In this document: piece by piece, positions 23,064-35,125 of the stretch
Numbering within the stretch: position 1 is the stretch's first letter
Layout of the letters: the number at the start of each line of letters is the position of its first letter
NCBI GenBank assembly: GCA_036346275.1
Contig: CM070720.1
Coordinates: 8,781,278-8,845,277 of the forward strand
Source of the DNA: Otatea glauca
Taxonomy: Eukaryota; Streptophyta; Magnoliopsida; Poales; Poaceae
DNA length: 64,000 nucleotides
Direction: 5' to 3'
The notes under the pieces: generated by a model
Databases searched by the model: none
What the model was told of the DNA's origin: nothing
Seen by the model: only the letters and a program-made list of their open reading frames with translations
Position numbers and translations under genes: made by a program

Positions 23064-25214
23064 ATCTCCCCCTTGATGAGTATATTGACAAACCACACAA
23101 AAGGCATAAATTTGAGTTTGAATGAGAGAAGAAGAAAGCAATTTGATTGCAAAGCCAAACTTGGTCCAGAGATAAAGATATAAAATCATGACCAAGTTGG
23201 CAGAAAGAATTTAGAGCAAGACCATGAAAAGAGCAAGTTTTCCACAAAAGCTCTAAAAACCAATCGTAAGTGCCAAATGTGATTATGATCCATAAAAAAA
23301 TAGCAAAGATTTACAAAGATCATAAGAACCAACAAGCTTTCACATTTTTATCTCTCTCTCTCTCTTTTTAATGATGCCTTTTCTACATTTTCTCCCCCTT
23401 TTGGCAATATAGGCATTAAAATGGAATTTTCTCCCTCTTTTTATGTATGCTAGAAATGCAATCGAAAGAGCTTTGAAGATTATACAATTGATCAAAATGG
23501 AAGGATATTACACCAAGCTTGTCAATTTCAGAAGATGACTAAACTAAGACATGTCCAAGTGCAAATACGAGCTTAGTTTTGAATATATCATTTTTAGCAA
23601 GATTTGACAAGTGCAATACTTATCTTTAGTTTCAAAAATAGAAGAATAGCCACTCTAAGGATCAAAAGGAAAACCTACAGTTCAGCCTACTCAACACTTT
23701 GGGGAATCTAGAAGAGCATACAAGGTCCTTCGGCTCATTTATCACTTAATGCAAATTTTGATTCATCATCATACAAGACATAGCGGGGTGCAAATGTTTG
23801 ACATTATTTGCATTCTTTACCCACATATGTCTTTGTTTTTAATTTATTTGCATTTTCTTTTGACAGCCAATTGACTCAAGCCGTATGCGACCATCTCAAG
23901 ATGAACTCTTAAGAGGATGGTCTAGGTCAAACACGATGTATTCCAAGTTCATCCCAAGTGCAATGGGAAGCGGTCTTGTGAATGCAAGGTGTTGAGTCGT
24001 ATGTGCACAAGAAGAGTCAATTTTGTTTAATTTTCATTTTTAGCACAATGATTTATGAGCAATTGAAGGACTCTAGCATGGATCAAACTAGTTTCACCCA
24101 AGTTGCTATAGGGACTCTAGAGAACTCCAAAATTTCTCAAATTATGGCACAAACCTCTAGAGAAGAAACCTAGCAAGTAAAAGCAACAAGTTTCATCAAG
24201 TTTTTCATTTACAGCTTATTTCATTTTTAAGATTAGCAAGTTAAATGAACTTGGACATATCTAAGCTAGTGATTTCCTCCATATGATGTAGCATGGTGTA
24301 TAGTGTGAAGAAGAAATCAATTGCATAATAGACAAAGCTCATTAAACAGGAAATGCAGTCTATATGCAATGCATGAACAGATTCCCAAACTCCCCCTCAA
24401 CAAATGAATCAATTTTAAGCTCAAATCTGGTTAAAGTTGATTTATTATCAAGATTAGGCATAAAGAAGACCCAAATGAACTCAATAACAACCAGAAAAAA
24501 AAAACAGAATGAGGAGAAGAAGTCGAGAAACTGCAAAACTGGATGGCTATTGAGCATAGATAAGATAGAAGAGACTCACTACAGCTCAGACTCGCTCTTA
24601 TCTTCCCTAGTGACTGATATAGGGAAGCTGACTCTAGATCCCAACTAAGGAGTGCACACAGACCCTGTCTACCCAGGAGGCCCAATACCTGCTAGACTTA
24701 TAAGACTGTGAGGGAACTCAACCTAGAGAGAAGAGAGAACAGCTAATCACATATGATAGCAACCTAAAGCACAAGATAAGAGGTCCATGAAAGGCATGCC
24801 AGAAGTCTAAGTGAGTGAACTCAACTCAAGAAAACAAACCCAAAGTCACCTAGAAGAAACACAAAGAAAAGAAAAGCTAGAAGAAAACATATAATACATA
24901 ATATACAAACCAGCTCCCCCTCACGAAATGCCGTAAGGGCTCACGACTCCAAGCTCACTCCTCAAGGCAACAAATCTGGAGCTATCCAAAGGCTTGGTGA
25001 AGATATCGCTAATCAAGGTCACTCTCACGAATCGAATCATGATATCTCCCTTCTCCACATGGTCTCAAGGAAGTGATATCTAATATCAATGTGTTTGGTC
25101 CGAATGCCGTGACTGGTTCTTAGCAATGCAAATAGCATAAGTGTTGTCACAGAAAAGTGGCACACTCTCTATCTCTAACCCAAAGTCCCGCAAGGTCGAT
25201 CTCATCCAGAGAAC
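23064..25214 (-). other. Copia E 3' internal region without supported gene
   Basis: About 2.1 kb between the RNase H remnant and the 3' LTR. An env-like frame is found at this position in some SIRE-type elements, but only short broken frames are seen here. The purine tract is at 23064-23074. Confidence 0.55.
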
Positions 25215-25790
25215 TCAGCTCTGAAACATACTCGGCCTCAAAGAAGGATCAGGCAACTCGGATCGCTTCCTAGATGACCAAGAAACAAGAGAAGTGCCAA
25301 TGAATTGGCAAGTGCCAGAAGTGCTCTTCCTATCTATCCTACAGCCAGCAAAGTCGGCATCGGAAAAGGCTCTAAGATATAGACAAGAAGAAGAAGAGTA
25401 CCAAATACTATAATCAGTGGTAGCACGAAGGTACTGAAGATGCGCTTGACCGCTCGGCGGTGAGAGGCGCGAGAGAAGCTCGAATCGGGCGCATGCACAC
25501 ACAAATAAATGTATGTCCGCCTCGAAGCGTTGAGATATAGGAGAGAGCCAATCATGCTTCTAACTCCTTCCGATCGCAGCTCACCATCCAAAGTAGGAAT
25601 TCTTGAACTCCGTGCCATTATCACTGCGTATAGCTCGTAATGCACTTGGGAGCTCAATAGATAACCTAGTGACTAAACAACTGAAGTGAGAAAAAGTCTC
25701 ATCCTTCGAGGCCATGAAAAACACTCAAGAATACCTCGAAAAATCATCAACAATGACAAGAACATACCACTTCCCACCACCGATCGCACT
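25215..25790 (-). pseudogene. Copia E integrase fragment fused to RNase H fragment
   Basis: Going down the minus strand, integrase residues (VDDFSRYSWVFF, then IRSDNGTEFKNSYF near 25600) pass abruptly into SMIGSLLYL and then AFSDADFAGCRIDRKST, which belongs to RNase H. The rest of integrase and all of reverse transcriptase are missing, a deletion with its join near 25575. Frameshifts are also present. Confidence 0.75.
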
Positions 25791-26372
25791 CTAGCCGGAC
25801 CAACAAAGTCCATATGTAAAAGCTGTCTGGTGCATCACCATCACTACGGTGGTCGGAGGATGAGAAGCAAGAACCATCTTGCCATGTCGGCAAGGAGAGC
25901 AAACTAAGTCTTTGACCATCTTGAGTTTGGGCAAACCCTGAATGAGATCGTGGCTGCTAACTCGGGTCAAATGATCAAAACCAATGTGACCAAGTCTCCT
26001 ATGCCAGAAGGAGAGATCACGGGATTCATAAGCAATCAAACATCGAAGAGAGTCTCCAGAAGAAGCAGAAAAATCAGCACGAAAGACTCTCCCAAATCTA
26101 GAAATCCCGCAAACTAACCCTCCTGATGAATAAAGGATTCTACAGGCATTACTCTTGAAGCTTACCTCGAAAGAGTCATCGATAAGCTGAGAAACAGAGA
26201 GCAGATTGTATTGCAGCTTACTTACTAAGGCAACATCTTTAAGAATGAAATTTTGGTTAATGCAGATGGTACCTTTAGCAATGACTCTACCTGAAGAAGC
26301 ATCCCCGAAAGTGATCAACTCATCACCCGGGGCTCGAACTAGGGAAGAGAACCATCGAGAATCTCCGGTCAT
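25791..26372 (-). pseudogene. Copia E protease / pre-integrase domain
   Basis: The open minus-strand frame carries VALVSKLQYNLLSVSQL and then LSFWHRRLGHIGFDHLTR with CSPCRHGKM. This is the H-H-C-C zinc-binding pre-integrase module of Copia polyproteins. The protease DSG motif just upstream is present as VDSGCS (near 26385-26400) in a shifted frame. Confidence 0.75.
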
Positions 26373-26892
26373 ATGACGAGAACAACCGGAGTCGACAATC
26401 CGAACATCTCCTTCCCATCCGACTTAACCCGATCAAGACATAAGAGAGAAAGATGACTCAAGATCGGGATAGAGTGAAGACTTGGGAACCCAATATTGAA
26501 CCACACGACGCCTCAGTACCACCACGACGAAGAAGACTAGACTCGAGTGTCTCTCGCTGCTTAATCTTAACATGATCAAGAGCAACTCTAGTAGATGATT
26601 TAGGAGTCAAATCGGGTTGGCATGCCGTGGTGCAAAAGCCAACCACCCGGTGAAGCTGCCTAAAACTCCTACCGAGAAAACACATCACGCCACGATATCT
26701 ACCTCGATGAGAAAAACGAGGAATATCAAGAGGACGGCGGAAAGACCGACTACGAACAGCTCCAAGACTAAAACTCAAAGAACCAAAGATGAAAACCGAG
26801 TCCCGGACGCCCCAAAACAGCGACTCTCTAACTTTGTCTAGAAGCGGTGTGTACCTTAGGAGCACTCAAAGTCCGGGATGACCTCAATATCC

Positions 26893-28424
26893 CTAAGAGC
26901 AAAGCAACACGCTCACGCCGAGTGATCTTGGCGCTACTGAGCGTAAATCTACTAGGTGACCATCCTTCTTACAGAAGGTGCATGTGTACTTCGCCTTGCT
27001 AGAGACAGAAGCAACAGGAGTAACACCCTTCTGGTCAGAAGTCCTATAGACAACCGCAGCAGACCTAAACACGGTGGTGCTCACTCTGGGAGCTACCACA
27101 ATCTCACCACTCTTGGAGCCGCACACAATGGTGGGAGGATGCGACCGAGAGTGCTCCAAGGGATCAAATCCTAAACCTTGATTGAATCTACTAATCTTGG
27201 ATTGGTCTAGAATAAGATTGAGCTTCTTCTTGCCTCCTACAAACTTCTCGAGAGTGCTCATAAGATACTGGCAATCTCGAAAGAAAGAGGCACAAGGAGA
27301 ACAGGGGGAAGAAGAAGAAGAACCAGAAAGATGAGCTCTTTCAGCACGTACATTTTTCTCCCTCAGCACGGCTGCCTCAATCTTGAGGGCCTCACAAGAA
27401 ACGTAAGACGCATTTTTAATTCTATGGGCTTGGTCTTCTAATTTCTTCCTAAGCTCGACATGGATTTTATCCAAGTCCCCCTCAATCATAGAACATCGCA
27501 AGCAACTTTCTTGTGACTTATCTAGTAAGTCCTTAGTAAGATTAGCACACTTGACATTTAAGGATTCATTGTCAAGTTTTAGTTGCCTACAGCCCTCACA
27601 TGAGCTGACTGGGTCCTTAGAAGCATGCATTTCAAGTTCATCGTTTCTAGCAGAAAGCTTTCTAAGTTGTTCGCTCATGGCATCAATTTCGGCAAGCAAT
27701 TTAGGGCAATTAGCACAAGAAGGAGTAGAGTGAGCATGAAGAAAACTAGCATCTACTGAAGGAGTATCAATAGATTCATTTCTAGCATTCTTCAACTATC
27801 TAATTCAGTCAACACACTATCATGCATAGTCCTTAAGTTCTCCAACTTCACAAGAATAGCATCACACAAAGAGCAATCATCAGTGACTCGGGAGGGAGAA
27901 GATCTAAGACAAGCTAACTCCCGAGTCAAGGTACCTACTTCCTTCTCAAGCTCCGTACACCTAGCTCTAGCTCTAGCATGAAATTTTCCTAGTTTACAGA
28001 AGGCTTCATTGAGCTGGTCATAGGAGGGTACCTCGTCCGAGTCGCTGTAGAGCTCGGAGTCGCTGATGCCGTTGGCGTCGGCCATGATGCACATGCCAGA
28101 GAAGTCGTCGCCGCCCTTCTTCTCTTGCGGTTCATCCTCGCCCTCGTCACTCCATGTCTCCGTGTCGGAGAGGTTGATGTCGTCAAGCGCGGCGAGGACG
28201 CGGTGGAAGAGCTTCTTGTTCTTGGAGAAGTTGCGGTACTTCTTCTCACGCGTCGGCTCACGAACTAGAGGCTTCTTGTTGCGGTTCTTGTCGATGTAGT
28301 CGTTCTTTGCCGAACCACCGGCATCGTTCTTAGCCTTCTCTAGTTTGGGGAAATTAGCCCGAATGTGGTTGGGGCCACCACACTCGAAGCATGTGATCAT
28401 GCCACCTCTCTTTATCTCTCTCAC
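26893..28424 (-). pseudogene. Copia E gag C-terminal extension with broken zinc knuckle
   Basis: Two overlapping minus-strand frames (27792-28424 and 26893-27795) encode an acidic, Lys/Glu-rich, coiled-coil-like region. It opens with CFECGGPNHIRANF near 28350-28395. The knuckle is CCH only: the last Cys is Phe. A second knuckle-like CTFCKKDGHLVD near 26960 lacks its final Cys in this frame. Long coiled-coil gag extensions are known in SIRE-type Copia elements. Confidence 0.7.
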
Positions 28425-28539
28425 CCTCTTGTATGCATGAGAAAACTTGCGAGCGAGAAGAGCAAGCTCATTTTCTGGAAATTTTTCGCTTGGTCATCGC
28501 TTAGCTCACAAAGGCGGAAGAGAGAAACCAATAGAAGGA

Positions 28540-29202
28540 TCAAGAAGAAGATCCAATGGGATCGGTGACCAAGGCCATCGATCGAGATTTCGTCTTCCGC
28601 AAGACGACGTCGATCTCATGAGTCTTGAGACGGGAATAAAGGCCGTCAAGAGTCAAGGTCGACAGGTCGGTGGTGTCCTTGATGGTGGTCACCTTCATCT
28701 CCCAAACGCGCAAATCGAGTGCGGTCAAGAAATGTCGAGCATTATCTGAGTCAGGGTATATATAACCAACTGCTCGAAGATCGCTCAAGATCTTGGTAAA
28801 ATGACCGAAACACTCATCAAGACTCTCACCAGCATGCTGTTCAAACTTGTTGAACTCACGCTTGAATTGGTCCTGTCGAACCGTCTTGATTTGGGTAGTG
28901 CCCTCATGGTAAGCATCGAGGGTCACCCAAATCTCATGAGCAGAACGAAGGTGAGAAATCCTGTCATACTCATTGCGGCTAAGACCCTGTATGATGATGT
29001 TCCTTGCCTTAGCATTCGCCTCAATGTCAGCCATATTGCCGGCCGTGATGTTTTCATCGGCAGGAACCTCATATGGGAGTTTAACCTTCTGCCATATCAG
29101 GAAGCCCTGGGTAGTGATGTATGACTCCATGCGCGACTTACAAAATGGAAAATCGACTCCAGAAAAAATGGGAGGTTTGGTGGAATCCTTGTCCATCGCC
29201 AT
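28540..29202 (-). CDS. Copia E gag N-terminal domain
   Basis: A 220-codon open frame starts MAMDKDSTKPPIFSGVDF about 55 bp inside the primer site. It contains KVKLPYEVPADENIT, EIWVTLDAYHEGT and FVKEFNKFEQ-like UBN2 gag features, the capsid-like domain of Copia elements. Because the rest of the element is defective, a functional role is unlikely, although this frame is uninterrupted. Confidence 0.75.
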   Translation of the reverse strand: MAMDKDSTKPPIFSGVDFPFCKSRMESYITTQGFLIWQKVKLPYEVPADENITAGNMADIEANAKARNIIIQGLSRNEYDRISHLRSAHEIWVTLDAYHEGTTQIKTVRQDQFKREFNKFEQHAGESLDECFGHFTKILSDLRAVGYIYPDSDNARHFLTALDLRVWEMKVTTIKDTTDLSTLTLDGLYSRLKTHEIDVVLRKTKSRSMALVTDPIGSSS

Positions 29203-29257
29203 AACTCTTGAGACCGGTCAAGATCTATGAAAGAGCAAAACCGGCTCTGATACCAAT

Positions 29258-30953
29258 TGAAAGATCGAAATGGCGATCAGAGGGCGGGGTGAATGATCCC
29301 AAATAAAATTTCCCCCACTCAAAGTACTCCAAACACTCTTACAATAAAAATCTAAAGCACCCAAATATTTTCGTTCAAACTGGTGCTTCTCATATTCGCA
29401 CACCCTCCAAAACCCAGAACAATTTGACAACTATGTGTACACCTAGCTTGCATGGATAAGAACCATGAATCATATAAGGAGTTTTTTTAATCACAATCCT
29501 GGTTGTCAAGTGTCCAAACAAAAGAGGAATCAATTAAAAAGACTTCTTTTCTAAAAGAGATAAAGCTAAAATACCAAAGTCTCTTTTCAGAAAAGTTAAA
29601 ACAGATTTTCAGAAATTGTCCTCAGTTGGAACAGGTGGTTGGTGAGTTTTTGTTGCTCTCAAATTTTTGCGAATTTTTGTCCCTGTGAGCAGTAGAGTCG
29701 TGAAACACTCCACCAAAAATCACCTCAGAAAGATTTGTAGAATAAGAATGAAAAATCAAGCAATACAGAAGATCAGGAACTTCGACCAGAAAGTTTGAGG
29801 CTCGGTTTTCACTTCATAGCTCTCAAACGGTGCAACCAGTGGACTCAATAATTTTATACAGATGTATATATGAGTCCTGCACCTTCTCCAAAAAGAATCA
29901 CTTAAAAATGATTTTTATATATTGTTATAAAAATCAAATACTGACTGCTGCGTGAAGAACAAGTTCTGGACAGATTTGCAAATTGATAAAAAACTTGATC
30001 TCTAGTCTATCCAAGGGTGTATGAAAGATGTAAAACCAAATGAACACCCTTAATACATCCTAGAAGAACAGCATTTAGAAGGAGGGGAGGCAAATCCAAA
30101 TTGCATAAATGTAAATTGCAAGAATGTAAGTGCTGAATTTAATTGCGGAATTTAAGTGCATAATGTAAATTGCGTAATTTAAATGCGTAATGTAAATGCA
30201 TAAAGAAAAGAAATGATTTGAGGAAATATTTCATTTCTGGAAGGAGAGGTTACAAAGCCTCACATTCGTGGGGGCAAAGCTCAAAGGAGCATCAAAAACC
30301 TCAAAAACCTTCAAGGGGAGGAAGCTACCCCTCCACCCTTATTTATACTACTCTTGGGCCACCTACCACCCTTGGATGAGTCCCTCAACCCTAGAGCACT
30401 CATCTAAGGGCTAGGATTAACCCACACTCACAGCAATGCAAGGGCTAACCCAAAACCCACACACATACTGGGTTTTCTTGCACGGTTTTCAAAGCATAAT
30501 ACCTAGACCCGCTAACCTATCAACTAGACCTCAATCCGACGGCTCTCATTGATCCACGCGGCATCTAGCTAGCATCATCTCCTTTCCTTGTCTTTTTGAC
30601 TTGCCCGGACTCCGTCTCCGATCATCTTCCGGTGACCTCCCAACCGTCTGGACCTCCGACGCTCCTCGCCTAGTCCCGGTCATCCTCCGCCTCACCATGA
30701 CCTAGCACCGTCGTCCTGTAACCATAAAAAACAAGGAAAAACATCACATAGCAATGCCCACAATGATATGCAATAAACCATCGAACTCATCACTACCGCG
30801 CCCATACAGCCGGTACTGCCTCTCCTGGTAGAGACAACTCAAATTGCTTCATTTTGAAAATCAATCCAAATCAAACTCAAACTTGAGCACACCTTGCTCA
30901 AATAAAGTCAAATACTCATCACAAACATGGATGGACCTCCACATGGTCCTTCA
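29258..30953 (-). repeat. 5' LTR of Copia E
   Basis: 1,696-bp repeat next to the primer site at 29245-29257. It is the fuller of the two copies. Confidence 0.9.
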
Positions 30954-30958
30954 TATAC

Positions 30959-32300
30959 TTTCCTAAATCCTTGAAGAGTCCTCTACAAAAACGTTTTTGG
31001 GTGTCCTTTGTGATTTGGACTCTTTCAAACCGAATTTAATTCGGATTCCAAATCGGTCTCGTTAGGCTGAAATTTGGACAATTCTGTGGTGTTCAGTTTT
31101 TTAGCCATAACTTTCACACCCAAGCTCCAAATTGCATGCTCTTATACTCTATTGAAAGCTGAGGACATAAGCTTCAATTCTTTCCGTAGTGAACCTTCCA
31201 AATTCGGTGATTTTCAAACTGTAATCTATGCGACAAATCTGCTGCCCTGGAAACACTGAATTAGGGCTTCTTGGATCGTTTTGAGATTAAGCTTGTTCCT
31301 TTGAGTACAATAGCATCTATAAAGCATAAAATCCCAAAAATATCAGTACACATACCTTTGGGAACCAATTTATCCTTTGCGAATACTTTGATCCCAATTG
31401 AGACTAGCTATTTGATATTGCTTAGGGCTGGTCTACTTGATATATTGCATAATCTTGAATTATCATATCGTACTATCTTGTGACATCAAGTTAGGGATTC
31501 TAAAATTTTGTTCATACTAGTGTTGGCCAAAAGTCACCCAAAGAAAAAAAAGAAAGAACCAAAAGGCCAAAAAAAAGAAGAAAAAAAGAAAGTAGTGGCC
31601 GGTCGCACTACATTGAGCAAAACCCTTATTTGTGTTCGTTACTTTTAGATTATGCAATTGTATTAAATTGTGAGCAATCTTGTGCCATTTAACCTTTTCT
31701 GAAGCAATTAGCTAGTGTCTTTCCATAACTTATGCAACACGAGCTTTGGTGCTGAAATTTTTCTTATCTAACATTCCATTAGTTGCATTAAGTTCCATCG
31801 TCTTTGCTCGTGAGTTGTCTTGAAATTTGCTTATATCTTTGAGATCGGCAACTAGGACTTGTGAATTCTAGTTTGGATCATTACTTATCATTACAATAAC
31901 TAGATTATTAGATTGCATTGGAAATAAATATTGCCTGTCCAAGCTCCACCTTCTACTAACCAAATAGGTACCGTTCTCCTTGCAATCGCTTTGCCAAACT
32001 TGAGTGTGTTTATCACGAACCATCCACCGGTTACCACCTGTTTGCTTGGTAAGAATTGGTAAGAATTGGCAAGAACTTGGTAAAAGCTTGAGTATGAGAG
32101 ACTTTGAACCACCAACACCTATTAGTTGGTAGGGACATATACATGTGATTTGTTTTTGTCTTCACTAACAATGACAGGTTATCAACGTCGTAGTGCTTGA
32201 GCCAACAACATCCTAGGAGAAGAGGTAGTTCACACTGCAAGATACGAAGAACGTACGAGCACGTCTTCACCACCACGAGAGGTATGACGGCATAGCACAC
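30959..32300 (+). other. Gypsy B leader, distal part
   Basis: Untranslated leader of Gypsy B that continues 21003-21451 across Copia E. AT-rich, with only short frames. A purine-rich AAAGAAAAAAAAGAAAG stretch lies near 31540-31590. Confidence 0.6.
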
Positions 32301-32800
32301 GTACCAAAAATAAGTTCTCCATACCCATTTTTAGTGGTGGATATGATCCTGAAGGTTATCTTACTTGGGAATTAGCTGTAGTACAATCATTAGAAAAACA
32401 TGGAATTCCTGAGCATGATAAGGTTAGGGTTGTTACTAGTAGATTTACTGATTTTGCTGCTCTTTGGTGGAATGATTATATACATAAAAATTAGGACATC
32501 CCTAGCACATGGATTAAATTAAAGAAAATTATGAGAGCTAGCTTTGCTCCTCCATATGTTGCTTACCAATTACGGAATGAATTGCAACGTCTAAAACAAG
32601 GTAGTAAAACTATGGACGAGTACTACCAAGAATTTCAGCGTAGATCTTTGCATTTGGGTTAGAAGAGACTGAAAAGACTCAGATGAACAACTTTTATTGT
32701 GGACTAGATTTTGAAATTCAGATCATGATATCTTGTAAATAATACAATTCTATCTAATGCTTACTTAATCTTTCACGTAAAGCTGAAACAAAAATACAGA
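32301..32800 (+). pseudogene. Gypsy B gag
   Basis: The plus-strand frame reads PIFSGGYDPEGYLTWELAV, then VRVVTSRFTDFAALWWNDY, a TAG stop, then STWIKLKKIMRASFAPPY and KTMDEYYQEFQRRSLH. This is the Ty3/gypsy retrotransposon gag domain, related to but clearly distinct from that of Gypsy A. No zinc knuckle follows. Confidence 0.75.
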
Positions 32801-33056
32801 GAAGACAATCAACCACAGTTCAAGTTCCTATAGAGTTATATGCTACTCTTGTTGCATGCACTGCACCAAACCATAATGATAGCATACATCTCAAGCATAC
32901 GAAAGAAATACCAGAAAATTCGAGTGAAGTAAAGGATAGCATATGTGAGGATGATTCTACTAACGTAATCCAATCTACTTCTGTTACTTCTGTTGTTGCT
33001 ATTCCATCTAATATGTAGGTTACTTCTAAAGAAGGGAGTTACAAACTGAAAAACCT

Positions 33057-33566
33057 GTGTTATCAAGTGAAGGTTTTGAGGTACCTACTTCTTCTAAGGA
33101 GGACGCTAATGACTATGGTACAGATCTAATTTTACAGCAAGAAAGGGAGCAAATTTGTGAGTATATTCCTGCTGTACTTAATTCTAGTGAGTTTCCATCT
33201 TGTGCTACAATTGTGAAACCATGTGATGAATTACATGCTTATAATTTTGATCATGTGGTGCTGATTACGCATAAGGAAGTGATAGCTAGAATATACTCTG
33301 CCACTGTTTTGTGCTATATCATGTTAAATGAGCATGTCAGCTTGAATTGTGCTATGGATAAGATTTCTGAAATTTCATCTCTTAAGTCTTTATCTAGCAC
33401 ATATGCCTACTGTTTTAAATTCAATTTATTTGGGGATTATGGTATAGATGGCAAGTTTCTTATCTACAGAATATGCATAACTTGTGATAAACTTGCTGAA
33501 TTGAAGCTTGCTATTTTGAGCAATCCTAGTTGTATGCAACAGCTTGTTTCATGTGCGGTACCATAA
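33057..33566 (+). CDS. Unknown open frame of Gypsy B, in place of pol
   Basis: A 169-codon frame after gag. It is rich in Cys, Leu, Ile and Tyr, contains CATIVKPCDELHAYNF and YRICITCDKLAELKLA, and matches no domain I recognise. Related readable stretches continue at 33579-33812 (CDTHSLLPHCSNFS) and 33809-34186, separated by stops, so the original frame may have been longer. Its position between gag and the purine tract is where pol would be. It may be a protein specific to non-autonomous gypsy elements, or chance reading of AT-rich DNA. Confidence 0.4.
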   Translation: MLSSEGFEVPTSSKEDANDYGTDLILQQEREQICEYIPAVLNSSEFPSCATIVKPCDELHAYNFDHVVLITHKEVIARIYSATVLCYIMLNEHVSLNCAMDKISEISSLKSLSSTYAYCFKFNLFGDYGIDGKFLIYRICITCDKLAELKLAILSNPSCMQQLVSCAVP

Positions 33567-34367
33567 AATTTTCCTGATATGTGTGATACCCATAGTTTGC
33601 TACCTCATTGTTCGAATTTTAGTACATTGACTTGTATTACAAATCAGCATGTCGTAGTTAATGAGTGGAAGCACATTAAAATTGTGTCACCATTGTTCCA
33701 ATGGTTTGATATTGCTTGTTTACAATCTGATCACATGAATGAGCTATGCTTGTTACCAAAACTTGTGGTAGTTTTTCCCATATATGTCATTGAACATGGC
33801 TTACAAACATGACTATTCTTTATCCAAGGATAAGGATAGATATGTGCTTTACTTATATTTGTAAATTAAGTTGCAAACTGAATCATGTTAATATTTATAT
33901 TACATGCTTCACTTATAATCACAAATTGAGTTGCAAAATTGTGAGGAAATGTGTTTTGCTTAAATCTGATTGCCTCATTTGCTGTTATGCAAATAGTATT
34001 ACGCGAAACCAAAAGAACAATGAAATATGGGATATATACATATATGTTGCGTACACATTGTTTTTTTGTTGCTTGTTTCTCCTCCAGCTTGTCCAAAACC
34101 GAGGATGGTTTTCCTTCAAGGAGTTGAGGAAGCATTCAGGAGTGCTAGCTTTCATCATACCATTATATGCTGGAAATAAGTGTTGAGCTATGTGGATAAT
34201 TATCAAGTGAATCCTTTGAATGCCTTTTTTGTCTTTAAAATATATAAAGAGGTGGAGTTACTATTTTATTTAATTAAATGCAGGACCTATATGAGGATGT
34301 TTTGTGTTAAGGACGTGCTAAAAGGTGAGCTTGAGTTGAGGATGACTCAAATTCAAGAAGGGGAGGA

Positions 34368-35120
34368 TGATGAGGACATCACTACTACAGATATGACCAC
34401 ACCTGATTGGACCAACTCTAACACGTCATCCTTGGGCCAAGAAAGGAGAGATATCAAATCCATCATGTTTTGGAAACCAATTTAGCCTCCAGATACCAGC
34501 CTGAAGTAAAACGAGCTTAACTTTTGCATACGGAGTCCAATTAGAGAGTTCTTGCAGTTGATTAAAAGCTTACTTTGAGATCTTTCGAACAGATTTGACC
34601 CCACCTAAAAATTCCTTCAGAGCACTCCGCAATAAACAAGACAAGTTGGGTCAACTTTTCAATCCGAGTCAAACTTGGGCCTTGGGAATTGTAAGAGTCC
34701 TATTTGGCCTCTCCTTTGTGCTGGCCAAATCTGCTTTTTCTTTTACCTATATATAGCTAGAGAGTCCCCCAAAATTACTTGGATTTTGTTTAGTTGTAGT
34801 TTTCCTTGGTGAAACTATTTGGTATTCTCTTGTTCAGCGAGATCAACAGCAATACCGTGCTTCTGAACCCCACATCAATACTTCAATTATATTTGCAATT
34901 TTAGATTGCTTTTGCTTTGTTCTTGCTTGTTCTTCGATTGCTTGTAGGAATTGATCTTCGACATCAGGTCAACTGGGTTTTGGCACGGTTGATAACAACT
35001 CGGAGTTTGGTTCAGCGATTGCGGTCGTGTTTCGATCCTAGCCTAGATCGTGAGGGTCATCTCCACTAATCGATAGTTATCCATCTCACCTAAAGATCGG
35101 GCCTCCATTTAGCCTCATCA
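34368..35120 (+). repeat. 3' LTR of Gypsy B
   Basis: 753-bp partner of 20243-21002, starting TGATGAGGACATC directly after the purine tract and ending at the GTTTT duplication. Confidence 0.9.
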
Positions 35121-35125
35121 GTTTT

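Larger units (their letters stand above)
21452..30953 (-). mobile_element. Copia E: long-LTR Copia element nested in Gypsy B
   Basis: LTRs 21452-23063 and 29258-30953 start TGAAAGATCG and end GGTCCTTCA on the plus strand. An exact target duplication TATAC lies at 21447-21451 and 30954-30958. The primer site TGGTATCAGAGCC (minus strand) abuts the right LTR and the purine tract AAGGGGGAGAT abuts the left one. LTRs near 1.6-1.7 kb and a long gag region suggest a SIRE/Maximus-like lineage. Part of integrase and all of reverse transcriptase are deleted, so it is defective. Confidence 0.9.
20243..35120 (+). mobile_element. Gypsy B: non-autonomous gypsy element nested in Gypsy A
   Basis: LTRs 20243-21002 and 34368-35120 start TGATGAGGA and end CCTCATCA, with an exact target duplication GTTTT (20238-20242 and 35121-35125). 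A degenerate Met-tRNA primer site TTGTATGAGAGC follows the 5' LTR. The purine tract AAGAAGGGGAGGA precedes the 3' LTR. Without the nested Copia E the body is about 5.4 kb. It carries gag plus open frames of unknown nature and no recognisable protease, reverse transcriptase or integrase. The shared TGATGAGGACATC terminus suggests mobilisation by CRM-like relatives such as Gypsy A. Confidence 0.9.

Noticed and set aside
27989..28261. Alternative Arg/Ser/Thr-rich frame overlapping Copia E gag
   Set aside because: It is a shadow of the acidic gag frame in GC-rich codons and has no independent support.
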